DNA of 64,000 nt from Dallia pectoralis. Its lineage: Eukaryota; Chordata; Actinopteri; Esociformes; Umbridae. The position numbers and the translations under genes are program-made. Numbering within the stretch: the first letter of the stretch is position 1; every line of letters starts with the position of its first letter. The stretch is taken from assembly GCA_029465975.1 (NCBI GenBank), contig CM055736.1:12273205-12337204 (forward strand), written 5' to 3'. The notes beneath the pieces are model-generated. The model did no database searches. It worked only from the letters and a program-made list of their open reading frames with translations, and was not told the DNA's origin. Shown in pieces: positions 1 through 30,485 of the stretch.

Positions 1-632
1 GTGGTGCGTGTACGTGCGTGTGTGTGTGTGGGCACTGTGTTGACCGAGCACTAGATGTTTACCAAACACTTTTATTAAGAAATCACTGAGCTGTTAAACG
101 GCATCTCACGGTGGCACAAACACAAACTAATGAGCTGGAGGAATGAGACCACTGCGACTTTATAGCAACCTCTCATTACAGGATGAATGTCACATAAAAG
201 AGCAGCAAAACGGGCCAAGGCCTCGTTACTAAGGCAACCGATTACTTAGGCGTTACCATGGCATCTAATGTCTTCAGGTAAGAGTTTAGGGACTGCATTT
301 AGAGCGCAACAACAAAACATTTAGCATCACAACATAAAAACAAATTGGCGTATCTTCATTTGAGGAACTTTTTGGGACAGATTTTTTCTTGTTAACCCTA
401 CCCAACCGTAACCCCTTAACCCTTCATTTTTGCCTAAACCTGTACTGTAGTCAACTGGATGCAGAACACACAAGGCAGAGAGAGATAGGGAGAGAGAATA
501 AGAGTAAATAAATAGTGAGGGACAAAAATTAGAATTTACGATGGGGTCTAGATAACGAAAAGAAGATCATCTATATGTGACTGATGGACAGTACATTCCT
601 CAGGATTTTAGCAAGCAGCATGCTGTAACTGC

Positions 633-635
<3 letters not shown>

Positions 636-672
<37 letters not shown>

Positions 673-676
673 ACAG
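636..676. repeat. CA microsatellite
   Basis: About 18 CA units with one CATA interruption, near the left edge. Confidence 0.9.
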
Positions 677-1005
677 GGACAAGATGCAACACGCCTGACA
701 CAATAACAAACTGTCAAGCAAAACCTCCCCCGTTCAGCTCCTTTTCTGTTACACTAGCGTCTGCTACCCCTGGAAGAACAGGTACTAGATATAAATAGCT
801 CAATCAGGAACACAGTTCAGTCACAATAAAAAGCAAGAAAACACAAAGCAGTTTTTCATTTCATGAGGTACAGGTCAAAGTCTGCCTATAAATGGCAGCT
901 GAAGACAGCTCACTACAATAGATTGTGAAATAAGTTTGAGAATGTATTGCCTTGAGACTTTCCGTTTCAGACACACACACACACACACACCCGCCCGCCC
1001 CGTAC

Positions 1006-1050
1006 CTCTGTGATGTGGATGAGCGGGATGGTGCTGTAGTGCTTCTTCAT
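1006..1050 (-). CDS. Candidate first coding exon of a gene running off the left edge (15 codons)
   Basis: On the minus strand an ATG at 1050 opens 15 codons (MKKHYSTIPLIHITE) that end in phase 0 at a GAG followed by a GTACGG donor at 1005-1000. A CTCTGAG acceptor-like site lies just upstream of the ATG, so a 5' UTR intron is possible. I do not recognise the peptide. In human the minus-strand gene left of NDUFA12 is TMCC3, so an alternative TMCC3 first exon is the contextual guess, not something the sequence shows. No continuation is visible in the remaining 1 kb, so chance is a real alternative. Confidence 0.3.
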
Positions 1051-4000
1051 CTCTATTCTTCCTCAGAGTTAACAGCCAGTGTGTGTGAAATCAAAGTTCA
1101 TACCTGCGACTTTCCAAAGACACTTGGATGATCATCAAAAAGGATAACAGCCTTTCGGAGGAACAGCCACTGGGCAGTTGTGTGTCGTGTGTGGGATTTC
1201 CTTTTTGACTCTGGTGAAAGTCCTTGCTTCCTGTCAGTCGAGATAACGACGTGCCATCACAAGGCCTGGTTCGTACTACCCTAACAGACACACCCTATGC
1301 ATCCAAGACACACCCCAAGACGCACAAACATGCACGCCCACATCCACACTGGTCGGTACTAAACTGCTGTTGTTCTGTTTCCTTGTTCTAGTCCTGTCTT
1401 GTCCTGAGGTTCAGTCAGCATTCTCTTGTGCCCCGTTCCTTACTTCCTAAGATGACGAGAGTCCCTCCCTTATAAGGCAGTAAGCGGCCCCAGCCTGAAG
1501 TCCCGGATTCTTATCACGTCTTCCTCGGCCCGCCTGGGCACGCTTCTCCATGGCAACAACTCAATCATACATTACCTTTGGAGCCAATAAGGTGTCAGCA
1601 ACCAGAACTGCAGGGCCTTTGCCCCGCAAGGCATCTTCATTTGCCCCCACTAAGTTTTGGGCAAATTCAACATTTTCTGGGGTTGGAATTCTTCTGAAGA
1701 AATAAGAAAAGTAATAATCTTCAATTTAGTATGTTTTTGGGTCAAGGAAATGAGTCATAAAGAATTCAAATAATGTGACAATAATTGTATGAAACTATGG
1801 TTTATATCATATACAGTAAATGTAAGGAGTGTGCATGCAAATATGTCTGCTTCCAGTCCTAAACATATTTAAACCCACACTCTCGAGTCCTAACCATCAT
1901 TCACATGGGCCCAGTAGTCTGCAACAACCATACAGACAACGTGTCACACCGAGCCCCTTAGAGGAGAGAGTGAGGAGAACAGAACCAAACTGGGTCACAT
2001 GTATTTTCACAGCACTGAGAGGAAGAATCTAAAAACCTCCCACAACCTGTCTGACCCACTGAACAGCTTTAGTATTGGGAGCCCGTCTGTCTGTCTAGGA
2101 ATAGTACACACATCTTCTAACACTTCCAGAGGAATACAGTCCGGAATGGCAACCGGACAGGAAGAATACACAACACTAGGAGGAGGGAAATGTGAAGCAG
2201 AGGCAGAGAGGGACACAAATAGAAAGAGACAAATAGAAAGAGACAGAAGTGCAGAGTAGTGTGCAGAGGGGATAGAACAAAGGGAAGCAGGCAGACAGAC
2301 AGACAGACAGACAGACAGAGACAGACAGGCAGACAGACAGGCAGACAGACAGACAGGCAGACAGGCAGACAGGCAGACATGCAGACAGACAGGCAGACAG
2401 GCAGAAAGGCAGGCAGGCAGGCAGACAAAGCTAAGGATGAGGGCAGAACCTGCTTTAAGACTAGCCCCAAATTCACTGTGGTGCCCAGCTGGGCATGAAG
2501 ACCAACTCAGCTGTCTGTCAGTATACCGCTGATTCCATTTAACACGCACACAGTAAATAGACGAGGAGGAAATGTAAGCCAAAGGAGAGCGAGATGTGAG
2601 ACTTGAGTCCTAATAGACAAGAAGCCATTTGACTACATAAACACAAATAATGAGTCAGATGTCAGCGAATATATCAGTGGTGCAAAATAATTGTTGACAA
2701 AGAAACCATAAACACAAGGCCAGCTAAACCGAAGAACCAAAGCTCATCTTACTTTACAGCAGTTTTCTTCCGATCAACCCGAAGACATCTACTGCATACT
2801 AACGATGTACACCTTCAACGCTTGGCCGTCCTTATTGCAAGGCAATAAGTCTACGCTGCAAGATGCCAAAAGACCACTCAGAATATTCAGAAGAGTTGGT
2901 GGAATTGTTTCTGCACTACTTCCTCCATGTGACTGGCTTTCAAATGTAATAGTTCTCATTCTAGTCAAATCAACCGCTTGGATATTGCCGCATCGGGAAG
3001 TGCTGACTAGGGACAATGTTATTTGACATTTACATGGAGCTTCTTTATCACATTCCATTTCCTCGCACGAAGGCCAACAGATCACCAATTTCATTTGGAT
3101 GATGCAATAAAGCAGAGGTGCCAAATGTTCGGTTTTTATGGCAGAACAAATCACGAGGAAAGGCAAACCCTAGTGGATGGATCAGCAATTACAGGTTCCA
3201 GGGAATGATCAAACCGATGGATAAGAAAGTTTCCCTATCCTGATAGCTTTTGAACATGCATATATTCTTCATCGTTCCATTGGGTACGCCACTAATCATA
3301 CACAATTATTATGGTGGCCAATAATTAAGGTTTTGCCTATACTGTCTTGCCACATCACTGAGGGGACATAAAAAAATATTCAAATAGCCACAGTAAGACT
3401 CTTCACTGACCTCCTCTTCCCTGACCCCACGGGCAAACAAAGTTTACGGTGCAAAGCTTCTCATTTACCAGCCCGTACTCCTAGAAGAAAGCTAATATTA
3501 GCACATCGCTAAATCCAAAAGATCCAAAGCGGTTTCTGATAACATGACGGTCGTTACTAAACCGCAGGACAGGCTACAGTGGATTACATATACTATCGGC
3601 TGCACATTGATTCCAGGGTCACGGTAAGAGATCTCACATACACAGTCCGTGTACATTTTCTACCATCTTTCAATGTATGTTCATATTTAAAAAATCTGAG
3701 ATTAGACCTGGATTGTGAAAACCCCATCCCAAATACTGCAATAGGCATGGAAATAATGTAATAATGGCAGCCAAATCGGCCTGAAGAAACCAGTCAACTC
3801 ACCTCTGAAACTGCAGCGGTGGGGTGGGGGGTGCAGGAACCATTGGTCCGTCTGCCTGGCTGATATCCCACAGCCCACATTGATGTGGTCATTTGATAGC
3901 CAGTAAGGACAGACAGGCTGCTAATACGTCAATGTGAAATACTGCATTCTCTTCACAGCTTATCATAATCCTGCTGTCTGCATCAGTTGTGAAAACATAC

Positions 4001-4223
4001 ACAAGTCCGTTTTACCAAAAACAAAACCTAATAATCCAGCTTTTGAGGACCAGACTCATAGGCAATGTTTAAAAAAAACCTACACTAACATTGCCAACAA
4101 TATCATGTTAATGTGATGGCGAGTTGTCACTACATAAACCTACAGCCAACTAGTCATTAATGAAATAACACAGAACAGTTAGAGACAAAGACTCAACAAT
4201 CACCTCAAATAATTAAGATATAC
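1051..4223. other. Stretch without a recognisable gene, left of NDUFA12
   Basis: About 3.2 kb with no exon I can support. It includes a CAGA/CAGG microsatellite (2285-2430) and unremarkable AT-rich DNA. The longest open frame (3166-2789, minus, 125 codons) has no recognisable motif or splice context. If the 1006-1050 exon is real, part of this may be its promoter. Confidence 0.4.
2285..2430. repeat. CAGA/CAGG microsatellite
   Basis: Compound tetranucleotide repeat of GACA and GGCA units, open in several frames and responsible for local spurious ORFs. Confidence 0.95.
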
Positions 4224-4224
4224 T

Positions 4225-4230
4225 TTTATT
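4225..4230 (-). terminator. Poly(A) signal for NDUFA12
   Basis: The plus strand reads TTTATT, so the minus strand carries AATAAA about 94 bp beyond the NDUFA12 stop codon. The distance suits a short 3' UTR for this small housekeeping gene. Confidence 0.6.
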
Positions 4231-4323
4231 TTGAAGCCGAGCTCACACGCAGGAAACTACACTCATCATTTACAATAACGTCTAAAGGTCAGAGGTTGAG
4301 GATCAGGTGTTGTCACTGCGGTG

Positions 4324-7300
4324 TCACTGGACCTTGGGCGGGACCCACTCGTGAATCTTCTTCCGGGTGGTGGGGTAGGGCACGTACGCCTGGGCAGAGC
4401 CACTCACGTTGAACTGGTGGATCTCCGCCAAGAACTTTCTGGGCGTGGGGGGGTGCGTGGTCGGGGGGTCATCTGTCATACAATGAAGCCAGCGATGCCT
4501 AAAGACCAGAATAAAGTCAGGGAGTTAGCTTCAGACACTCATTCAAATAAACAGGCAAGTTCATCAGTAAAAGGTAAAGAAATGGTCAAATTAGCTTTCA
4601 GGAAACACATCAGCTGTTTTTGAAGTCCTCGGTCTAAAAAAGAAAAATCCTCAATTTACAAAAGTAAAATTAGTATTTATTAGATCATTATTTATTAGAA
4701 CATTTCATGGAGTCGGTATGACATTCAGATGTGATGTCATCTGCCTGGCACACACTTGTGGAAACAGTGTTCAGACTGCTGGAAGTGGCCATCTGGCACT
4801 TCACAATTACTAACTGAAGTTGGCACTATGATTGGAAGTCTACAAGTCTGCTGGAATTACCATAACTGCGCTAACACCAGTAAGGAAAGTAACTTTATAT
4901 TGAGTTCATGGGACTCGGGAAGGTAGATATAGAATAACAATCCCGTTTTATTGGCAAGTTGGTTTAAGCATACTCAGAATTTGACTTTCATCGTGCAGTT
5001 TATGTAAACATTAGGATTTATTATATAGTATACCTTGATGATGTGGGATAAAATACAGTGCAGCTATTTAGTTAACAGTTTACAGCTAGCTTGAATTTAT
5101 TGTAATCAGAGTTGTATTATCCTCTATGTGACATATGGCCAGTTCCTAAGGCCTACAGCACAGGAAAATTCAACTGTCAAGTGGTAGAACTTTTCTATTT
5201 TTAATGACCTGCCCTGCAAGCCTGCCCCCTAGAGGAAATTCTTTGAAACAGCGGGTGACCAAGTGTAATCGGCTGAAGAACAGCCGCTCTGTCTTGTTGT
5301 GATGTTGACCTCCCACCTGACGTTGTGGAAGATAATAGACCACAATAATATAACAGATTCAGTTGATGGAACAGCTGAGCACTGAATCTCAGAGGGGAAA
5401 GTTGCGAGATGTTTCCACAGTGGTCTGTCAAGTCCATAAATACGTGACTGCACAAGGTCACCAGCTGCTCATCCATTCCACAGAACTTGCCCTCAGCAGT
5501 GAGACCTACTTCAGGGTCACCTGCCAACTTGCATTGAAATGCATTCCAGGTGAATACCTGATGAGGCTGGTTGGGAGAATGCGGTGAGTGTGTGTCGATA
5601 TAAATAGCTCGACAGATCACGTCCACGCAGCGCTACCCTGCTGAGTGCATAACGGGTTAAAATCCTCATGCTCATCTTTACACGTCGTGTCGTGTGGGCA
5701 AGGAAGTCGGTCATCCGTTGACAGATTGAGCTGGACAGATTCAGGACACATCTCAGCCATGCGCTTGGATGTGCAAATGTTAATGGACGTAGCATTGACA
5801 GTGCACCAACTCAATGAGAACCACACAGGTCGGCGTCAGATCCATATTTAGAACGTTCAGTGAGAAGATTTGCCCATCAGGCCAACATAACGAACGTGCC
5901 AAAGGGCCCCACGTCCCACCCAGTAAGAATTATGGGAAATACCATTCAGCAGGGACCATGCTGCCGTCCATATTCCACATGGTATTCTTTCCATTCATCT
6001 CTGTGGTGTAGATCACCCAGCGGTGACGACCTGACCAGGAAAGAGAGAGATGACACTGGATTATTCAACAGGTCTGTGAGCCTAAAGGATGTACAGGCAG
6101 TTCCGGGACCTGAAATGTAACTTAACTTAATGAATGTCAGCCAGATCACATGACGACTACAGTATTCTAGACTATCAAGCTGGGTACAACCACACATAAA
6201 AAAAACATATATAAAGTTATAAAGTTTGGGACAGTATTAAGTGTCCCCCGACGAGTATCCCAGGAGTCACATTCCTCAGAAAAATATCTAAATTGCAAAA
6301 TGATCCACAAAAAAAATCACAAAGAACCATAGAATAATATCCACAGTAACAAGGCATTGAATGTGATTCTGAAATTTGATGAAAAGCACACGGCTAACCT
6401 ATTGACAGATGAGTCAGAAATTTCATTACTGTGTATGTTTAGTGAAAACCACACACTGAATTCCCCATCAAGTGGCATTGATGTGGATTAACATGCCGTT
6501 CATCCTCACAAACCTACACATATCTGTTACGTAAACAGTTTTATATGGAGGATTGGTCCAAAATTATTATCAATATACAAAACAAAAGAGAGAATATTTT
6601 GTTTTGTTAAAGACAAAATAACCTTCTTGTAAGACATTGCGCTTCCTGCACACATAACTCACTGAAAGCAGGTTGGCATGTGTGTTTCATTGTTATTTCC
6701 TGCCATGGAGGACAATAATGATGCTGGTATCACCGAAGCCCTAATGCCAACAAAGTCTGCAGATAACACCAAAAATATCTGCCTGAACATATTAGACAGT
6801 ACTTTATGACAAACATGTCTACAAATTGGTAACACGCACGCACGCACGCAGGCAGACACACACACACACACACACATATTTAACATAGAGAAAGGTGGCT
6901 ATGTTGAATAAATTGGAATAAATGGCTTATTGCAATGAGTGCGGAGACATTGGTCAATCGGACCTTACCAAAGAAATAGCGTGTGTCCTCGAAGTACTTG
7001 TTTCCATATTTGTCCACGCCAATCAGCGCCCCCGTCTTCACATCGTTGGCCCTTTAACACATCACCACAAGTCCTTACAGTAGTTACATACAGTGTTCAG
7101 TAGCCTATCCACACTAACAGCAGTATCACAATTAGTTTGTCAGACTAAACAATTGTCAAGTCCCGTTAAAACACTACCACGTTTAAAATAAATGAAGACT
7201 GAACTTTGAAACATATTTTATTTACAACAGTACACATATATCGAATGTTATGGTGCCAAATGCAGGTTGCCTGTCGACCTGTGTCGAGGTTGACACTGTT

Positions 7301-7464
7301 ATTAATTACAAACAAAATCTGGAATAACCGACAACCACATCAACAAGACAACGTACATAAATACTTTATACTGACCTGAAAAACTGAACCAAAAGGCCTT
7401 TAAAACCACCGTGACCTCCTAACTGTCCCAAAGCCCTTCTGGCGACATGCAAGTACTCCGCCAT
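4324..7464 (-). CDS. ndufa12: NDUFA12, accessory subunit of mitochondrial complex I
   Basis: Four coding exons on the minus strand: 7464-7376, 7051-6969, 6030-5943 and 4498-4324, all with GT-AG introns and matching phases, giving 144 aa (human has about 145). The start is the ATG at 7464 (MAEYLHVARRALGQL), which aligns with the family N-terminus before GGHGGFKGLLVQFF. Exon 2 gives GALIGVDKYGNKYFED, exon 3 RHRWVIYTTEMNGKNT, and exon 4 TDDPPTT and YPTTRKKIHEWVPP, all NDUFA12 hallmarks. The protein is a matrix-side accessory subunit needed for assembly and stability of the NADH dehydrogenase arm; it has no catalytic residues. An AATAAA signal lies about 95 bp past the stop. Introns 1 and 2 are short; intron 3 (4499-5942) holds no recognisable gene. 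Confidence 0.96.
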
Positions 7465-8165
7465 TTTTGGCCAACTCCGATTTAGGCGACGGACGCTGTC
7501 CCACATAAAAATATGTCCGTGTTGCAACGGTCCGTGCTCTACAGTTCCTACTCGGCAGTGGTGTTCAGATCTGCACCATAAAAACCAGTTCCACTCCATT
7601 TGCCTTTTGTTCAATATATATGTCTGCAACCCCATAGACAGTAGAACTCTAAATACAAATAAACAGAATTTATACTGTATGATTATGGCTTTTTAGTTCA
7701 TTGTGTTCATTGTGTAAAATCATGTCAAATGCAGTACTGCAATACTTTCCAACTTTATTCCTGATGGATCGATTGTCTTATTTGTTTTACAGATTGCTGC
7801 AACACAAAATACCAACTTGGCAGGTGTTTATGTCGCTTGACGTCTCCAAAAAGGTCCCAGATAAGATGATGGACATATGCTTCATATATATGCGCAGAAC
7901 TTATCAGTGACCGTATCTTCTACCTCATCATCAATTGTGTCCACTTGGTATAAACACAGGTATGAACCCATTCCTGATAAGTGGGTTATAATGAATACAT
8001 TCTGCAGAACTGGCTTCAAAGGGCCATATATAAATACAGTATATAACCTTAAAAACAATGAGAACATTTTTTAACCATATAGATTAAATACATCTTCTAA
8101 TGTTACATGTGATGGTTAACTAACTTTAAAAAAAATCAGAATAAAGCCAACTGCGCTAGAGTACT
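7465..8165. other. NDUFA12 5' flank and spacer to FGD6
   Basis: The first 170 bp upstream of the NDUFA12 ATG keep an open frame but no conserved residues, so I treat them as 5' UTR and promoter. The remainder to 8165 is AT-rich with only short chance ORFs. No RNA gene or repeat array is visible. Confidence 0.4.
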
Positions 8166-10035
8166 TTTATTCAGCTCACCACAGGGCTTTGATGCCTTAG
8201 CCAATACTTTATCAGGGTCATACTTAAAACCCACTAAATACACACACAACACTCAGTCGCACACACTGATCCACACCCACACGGAACTGAATCACAAATC
8301 AGTTAGTGCTATGTAACAAAATAACCTTATCTTTAGATGTTTTAAAGCATGACAATAAGCCACAATAACTTTCAGAGGTTTTATTAAAAAGTGGTGCCTG
8401 ACTGCTTGTTTACAGATGAGACACTACGCACTCTATTGATAGTTTCCGAAGATTTAGTCACAATAAAATAATCTCTGTTCAGTTCTCCCTGGTCACACTC
8501 TGTGTTTTAAAATACACCAACCAACAGTCAACGTGGTACAGTAGTGCAACCTGTTTAGTACATTTAAGATACAAAATGGAAACGGGAAAAAAGTTTCAAT
8601 TTCAATAGATAATATATATTTACACAGTTCAATCTGAGATGGGCCGGCCAAAGTAGTCACTGTGATAATATAATATTCTAAGGCACATTAATAAATGAAT
8701 GCACCACATAATTCAATAGTTTTCTGGGTCTATATTATTATAAGAAAGCAGAAAACAAATATTTAAGGCACTGTCTGGATGTTGGTTTACTTAGCATTTT
8801 TTTTAAGGGATACATTACATTTTCTGTTCCATGCCTGGATTATTTTGTAATCTGTCCACTTTAAGTTATTGAAATTAGAAAACTATACAGATGAGGTCTG
8901 GATAAAAGCATTATTCCTAATGAATCCAGCAGATCGGTTGTGACCGTTTAAAACAAATTGGTTACAACATGTGCTTTTCCAACCATAATGGTGACTTCTG
9001 TAAGACAGTCTCAGATATCAAATAAATCATATTCCTAAAATTAAGTCATTATAAACAGTGAGAATTGTACAAATCTAAATAAATATTAGCACTTCATTAA
9101 AAAAGGTACAATTTAATCTCCCAATTCCAAAAACTACCAAAGCACCACTCTGTTGTGTTTGGAGGCCAACAAATACTCATTAAAAATGCATTTGTTCTAT
9201 AGGTTGTGAAGTACATTTGCACATATGCAATTTCCAGTTTTATCCAGTATACTGTGTTATCCATTATTTAAATGTTCCTTAGTTAAGTGTTACAGACTAA
9301 AACAATGAAACCAATTCCTGTCATTTTAATTACTAAGGAGCAGGACACTCTTCTGTCTGCTGCACGCTGTTTTTTTCACAGTAGAACCCAACCCAACCCA
9401 GCTAATGTAACTTGTACCATATCCAAGATTCCCACTCTATACCAATTCAATTATATATCAATTTTACATTTTAAAGGTCATGCTACACCCCCCCCAAAAA
9501 AAAAAAATCCTATAACTTTTCAAGGATCGATTCAATCAATAGCAATTTAAACAAATTATTATCAAAGACTTTTGTGTAACTTGGGATCCCTGTATAAGGT
9601 AGCGGGCTGTACATCGACCTTCACTCCACTACACTTCCTCACGAACACTTCAGGACATGACCTTTGACACACGTCTGTGACACATAACTGTTCCATCTAA
9701 GATCTGGATCTGAGATATCTGCAGCCGCTTTAACCTGGCGAGCTCAGCGCATACACTTTAGAACTCCATCGGCATCGTGGGGGTTTGAAAGGCATGAGCA
9801 GATTTAGAGGGCACGACTCCAAGTCCATATCTTCACATACAATACAATGACCTCGGCTTTATGGTCCCCTAAAGGCCAGTATGGGGAGCCGTGTCAATTC
9901 TTTAGGGCTAAGGTGGCTTGGTGTTTGGGGAGATCTTCCTGAGCTGGTGACCCCAACATGCAATTAGATGTCAAGTATCATAAGGTGTCCTTTAAGTGGC
10001 TCCAGGGGTGGGACATGAGCTGACTGTGTGAGGCG
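8166..10035 (-). other. Probable FGD6 3' UTR and downstream flank
   Basis: Nothing here reads as coding on either strand. The part next to the FGD6 stop (about 9600-10035) is higher in GC and looks like 3' UTR; the rest is AT-rich. AATAAA in minus orientation occurs at 8380-8385 and 8166-8171, so the transcript end could be there, but this is inference. I looked for NR2C1 nuclear-receptor exons (zinc-finger or ligand-binding motifs) and saw none. Confidence 0.35.
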
Positions 10036-29920
<19,885 letters not shown>

Positions 29921-30177
29921 GACTCCCGACTTGCTCCTTTTTCTTAGGCTACTCCATGAGTAAACTCGCTCTCAATAATAGGATGGCATGGAATTTCCTG
30001 GCTGCTTTTATTGTTCAAACACACAAGTGCCGGTCTCAAAGTACACCACGTAAAACATTATTAAATCCACAAAGATGTCCGTATATATCACCGATTGAAA
30101 CGCAAAATAAACGGCTTCCTCCGGGTTCCCCTTTTTTCCCAGTTTTCTGGAGTTTCGTCCACACGGCGCTGTCTCCT

Positions 30178-30282
30178 CCCCCGGCTGCCCGCTGAGGACG
30201 TTGACGTGCCCTGACCACTAGAGGCGCCCCGGCTCCCCGCTGCTGAGGACGTTGTCATTCCCCGGGTGGCCACTAGAGCCGC
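30178..30282. repeat. Imperfect tandem duplication with two CTCF-like cores
   Basis: Two copies of roughly 50-58 bp begin CCCCGGCT(G/C)CCCGCTG, share AGGACGTTG, and end in CCACTAGAG cores at 30215-30228 and 30269-30285. The cores resemble the centre of the CTCF motif, though each departs from it by at least one base or a gap. It sits inside the shared FGD6/VEZT promoter. Confidence 0.5.
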
Positions 30283-30317
30283 AAGTGGACCAACGCCTGA
30301 TCACGGGCAACAACTAG

Positions 30318-30337
30318 ATGCTGGGAAATGTAGTTTT
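30318..30337 (-). promoter_or_regulatory. ZNF143/SBS-like motif facing FGD6
   Basis: On the minus strand this reads AACTACATTTCCCAGCATC, close to the ACTACAATTCCCAGCATGC consensus recalled for ZNF143. It lies upstream of FGD6 in the orientation of that gene. Based on motif match only. Confidence 0.6.
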
Positions 30338-30429
30338 TGACGGTGCGTTTGTTTTGCGCAGCATGCATAAGCGTCCACCGCCCTGTTATAGCTGCTGCTT
30401 AAACATTCTCCAGATTACTTTTAGTGACG

Positions 30430-30448
30430 ACTACAATCCCAGCATGCG
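30430..30448 (+). promoter_or_regulatory. ZNF143/SBS-like motif facing VEZT
   Basis: The plus strand reads ACTACAATCCCAGCATGCG, which differs from the recalled consensus by one missing T. It lies 30-48 bp before the VEZT ATG, probably within or just before the 5' UTR. Confidence 0.65.
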
Positions 30449-30464
30449 TAACGGTTGGATATCG

Positions 30465-30485
30465 ATGGCGGAGAGCAATGACTGA
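30465..30485 (+). other. Upstream ORF overlapping the VEZT start codon
   Basis: An ATG in GATGGCGG context at 30465 opens six codons (MAESND) and stops at TGA 30483-30485. The VEZT ATG at 30478-30480 lies inside it in another frame, so the two overlap by eight bases. A scanning ribosome would meet this ATG first if transcription starts upstream. The role is inferred from position alone. Confidence 0.55.

Larger units (their letters stand above)
29921..30477. promoter_or_regulatory. Head-to-head promoter between FGD6 and VEZT
   Basis: The FGD6 start codon (minus, 29920) and VEZT start codon (plus, 30478) are 557 bp apart, so both transcription starts and 5' UTRs must share this interval unless further upstream exons exist. 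The part from about 30160 to 30290 is CG-rich and contains an imperfect tandem duplication. Two ZNF143-like motifs in opposite orientation lie at 30318-30337 and 30430-30448. No TATA box is apparent, as is usual for bidirectional housekeeping promoters. Confidence 0.7.

Noticed and set aside
2789..3166. 125-codon minus-strand ORF left of NDUFA12
   Set aside because: No motif, no splice context and no similarity I recognise; length is within chance for this window.
5201..5826. Overlapping minus-strand ORFs (up to 141 codons) in NDUFA12 intron 3
   Set aside because: No recognisable domain, no matching splice sites, and NDUFA12 is complete without it. An old transposon remnant is possible but I cannot name one.
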